From positions 1 to 23,764 of the forward strand of contig JBFELL010000024.1 of the NCBI GenBank assembly GCA_041552135.1: 23,764 nt of DNA, given 5' to 3'. This DNA comes from SZUA-186 sp041552135 (lineage in GTDB: Bacteria > Pseudomonadota > Gammaproteobacteria > UBA9214). Shown one piece after another: positions 22,152 through 23,764 of the stretch. A program made the translations under genes and the position numbers. How positions within the stretch are numbered: position 1 is the stretch's first letter; every line of letters starts with the position of its first letter. The notes beneath the pieces are model-generated. The model saw only the letters and a program-made list of their open reading frames with translations. It had not been told where the DNA came from and searched no databases.

Positions 22152-23225
22152 ATGGCTGGCTACGAGGTAAACCCCGGATATCAAACCGAGCTGATCCTGG
22201 ATCATCTCTCCACCGGCGTGATGGTGTTTGACACACAGCTGCAGCTGGTCTCTCTGAACAGCGCCGGCGAGATGCTGCTGGGGCAGAGCGCCAGGCACGC
22301 GCGCGGCAAGACACCGAAAGAATTGCTGGCAAACGGTGCGCAAATGGAAGAGCAGCTGCTGCGGGCGATTGCCTCAGGTGACACGATCCTGAATCGTGGC
22401 TGCCGGCTGGAACTGCCGCAGGCACAGACACGGCGGGTGAACTGCACGGCCACGCCCCTTTACGGTCGCGATGGCACCCGGGGCGTCATCGCCGAACTGC
22501 GAACGGTGGAACATCACCTGCGCATCGAACAGGAAGAACAGTTGCTGCATCAGCACGAGGCCACGCGGGCGCTGGTGCGCGGGCTGGCCCACGAGATCAA
22601 GAATCCGCTGGGTGGACTGCGGGGCGCGGCGCAGTTGCTGGAGCGCGAGATCGACGATGAGTCGCTGAAGGAGTACACCCGGATCATCATCGGCGAGGCG
22701 GACCGCCTGCAGAACCTGATGAACCGCATGCTGGGTCCGAACGAGATAGCGGATTTCCAGCCGACGAACATCCATACCGTGCTGGAACGCGTGCGTGAGC
22801 TGGTACTGGCCGAGGCCGGAGCGGGGCTGAAGTTCCGGCCGGACTACGACCCCAGCCTGCCCGAGCTGCAGGCGGACCCCGAACTGCTGGTACAGGCGAT
22901 GCTGAACATCGTCCGCAATGCCTCCCAGGCGCTGAACGGAACCGGTGAGATCGTCCTGCGAACGCGGGTAAAAAGGCAGTTCCATATCGGCGCACGCAAG
23001 CACCGGCTGGTTGCCGCCATCGAGGTCATTGACAACGGCCCGGGCATCCCGCCGGAGCTGCAGGAAAAGATCTTCTATCCCATGATCACGACACGCGACG
23101 AGGGTACAGGCCTCGGCCTGTCGATTGCCCAGTCGCTCATCGGCCGCCACCAGGGGCTGATCGAGTGCAGCAGCGAGCCGGGACAAACGGTTTTCACCAT
23201 ATTACTGCCACTGGACGCAGAATAA
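22152..23225 (+). CDS. glnL: nitrogen regulation sensor histidine kinase NtrB (NRII)
   Basis: Cytoplasmic kinase/phosphatase that controls NtrC phosphorylation in response to PII protein. It is 357 residues with no membrane segment. An N-terminal PAS domain (about 10-120; GVMVFDTQLQLVSLNSAGE) precedes the H-box LAHEIKNPLGGLRGAAQLL with phospho-acceptor His147. The N-box NIVRNASQAL and the G-boxes DNGPGIPPELQEKIFYP and GTGLGLSIAQSLI follow. The ATG has only a weak ribosome binding site. Its stop overlaps the ntrC start by one base (TAATG), and a perfect NtrC box lies about 165 bp upstream. Confidence 0.97.
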   Translation: MAGYEVNPGYQTELILDHLSTGVMVFDTQLQLVSLNSAGEMLLGQSARHARGKTPKELLANGAQMEEQLLRAIASGDTILNRGCRLELPQAQTRRVNCTATPLYGRDGTRGVIAELRTVEHHLRIEQEEQLLHQHEATRALVRGLAHEIKNPLGGLRGAAQLLEREIDDESLKEYTRIIIGEADRLQNLMNRMLGPNEIADFQPTNIHTVLERVRELVLAEAGAGLKFRPDYDPSLPELQADPELLVQAMLNIVRNASQALNGTGEIVLRTRVKRQFHIGARKHRLVAAIEVIDNGPGIPPELQEKIFYPMITTRDEGTGLGLSIAQSLIGRHQGLIECSSEPGQTVFTILLPLDAE

Positions 23226-23764
23226 TGAAGCATACACAGACAGTCTGGATCATTGATGACGACAGCTCCATTCGCTGGGTGCTGGAAAAGGCGCTGGGCA
23301 AGGCCAACATCGCCGTCGCCAGTTTTGACTCCGGCAACGGGGCGCTGGAGGCATTGCAGCGCGAGGAACCGGCCGTCATCGTGTCGGATATACGCATGCC
23401 GGGTATGAACGGGCTGGAGTTGCTCGAGCAGATACACAAACGCTGTCCGGAGCTGCCGGTGATCATCATGACGGCGCATTCCGACCTCGATAGCGCGGTG
23501 TCCGCCTACAAGGGTGGTGCCTTCGAGTATCTGCCCAAGCCGTTCGACGTCGACGAAGTCACGTCCCTTGTCCAGCGCGCCCTGGATGTCCGGCTGCAGC
23601 AGCAGGCCGGGGTATCGGTTGCAGATACCCCGGATGTGCCCGAGATCATTGGCAAGGCCCCCGCCATGCAGGAGGTGTTCCGTGCCATCGGTCGACTGGC
23701 GCACTCCAGCGCGACGGTGCTGATCAACGGCGAATCCGGTACCGGCAAGGAACTGGTGGCGCTC
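23225..23764 (+). CDS. glnG: nitrogen regulation response regulator NtrC (NRI), partial
   Basis: Sigma-54-dependent activator; 180 residues are present and the rest lies beyond the window. The receiver domain shows the acidic pocket DDD (11-13), phospho-acceptor Asp55 in VSDIRMPGMNG, and Lys105 in YLPKPFD. The linker leads into the AAA+ domain, which begins at IIGKAPAMQEVF and reaches Walker A GESGTGKE (169-176). The start ATG overlaps the ntrB stop by one base. Its likely targets include the NtrC boxes seen upstream of glnA and ntrB. Confidence 0.97.
   Translation, partial: MKHTQTVWIIDDDSSIRWVLEKALGKANIAVASFDSGNGALEALQREEPAVIVSDIRMPGMNGLELLEQIHKRCPELPVIIMTAHSDLDSAVSAYKGGAFEYLPKPFDVDEVTSLVQRALDVRLQQQAGVSVADTPDVPEIIGKAPAMQEVFRAIGRLAHSSATVLINGESGTGKELVAL

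Overview
The window is the origin-proximal region of a GC-rich gammaproteobacterial chromosome. Two gene blocks point there. One is the rpmH-rnpA-yidD-yidC-mnmE cluster divergent from dnaA-dnaN-recF-gyrB. The other is glyQ-glyS-gmhB-plsC converging on gyrB, the order I know from pseudomonads and their relatives. Protein flavour and the TusA/PP-loop pair fit a Chromatiales-like, possibly sulfur-oxidising lineage, but the sequence does not fix the genus.

Layout. 1-3765 (minus strand): mnmE (C-terminus cut by the window edge), yidC, yidD, rnpA, rpmH; the last four are packed or overlapping. 3766-3973: divergent rpmH/dnaA region with one consensus DnaA box. 3974-10217 (plus strand): dnaA, a probable oriC (5321-5523), dnaN, recF, gyrB. 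recF carries two parS-like ParB sites and has no ATG, GTG or TTG where its N-terminus must begin. 10218-10426: convergent gap with a strikingly AT-rich patch. 10427-15685 (minus strand): plsC, gmhB, a MazG-type pyrophosphohydrolase, a 460-bp repeat-rich gap, glyS, glyQ.

15888-19222 (plus strand): a hypothetical protein, a palindromic repeat element, an MnmA-like PP-loop protein translationally coupled to a TusA-like protein, and a CDF metal transporter with an extra C-terminal domain. 19199-23764 (plus strand): a nitrogen-control block. glnA has a sigma-54 promoter and three NtrC-type boxes. After it come a terminator, a 10-bp tandem array and a secreted DUF4124 protein. ntrB has a perfect NtrC box upstream, and ntrC is cut by the window edge.

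Functionally the window combines chromosome initiation, clamp, repair and supercoiling genes, likely segregation sites, protein and membrane biogenesis genes, tRNA modification and charging genes, and glutamine synthesis with its two-component regulator. The less ordinary content lies between genes: REP-like palindromes in at least three copies, and three separate elements built from short G/A-rich units with an inverted copy at the far end. No phage, transposase, CRISPR, rRNA or tRNA gene was seen.
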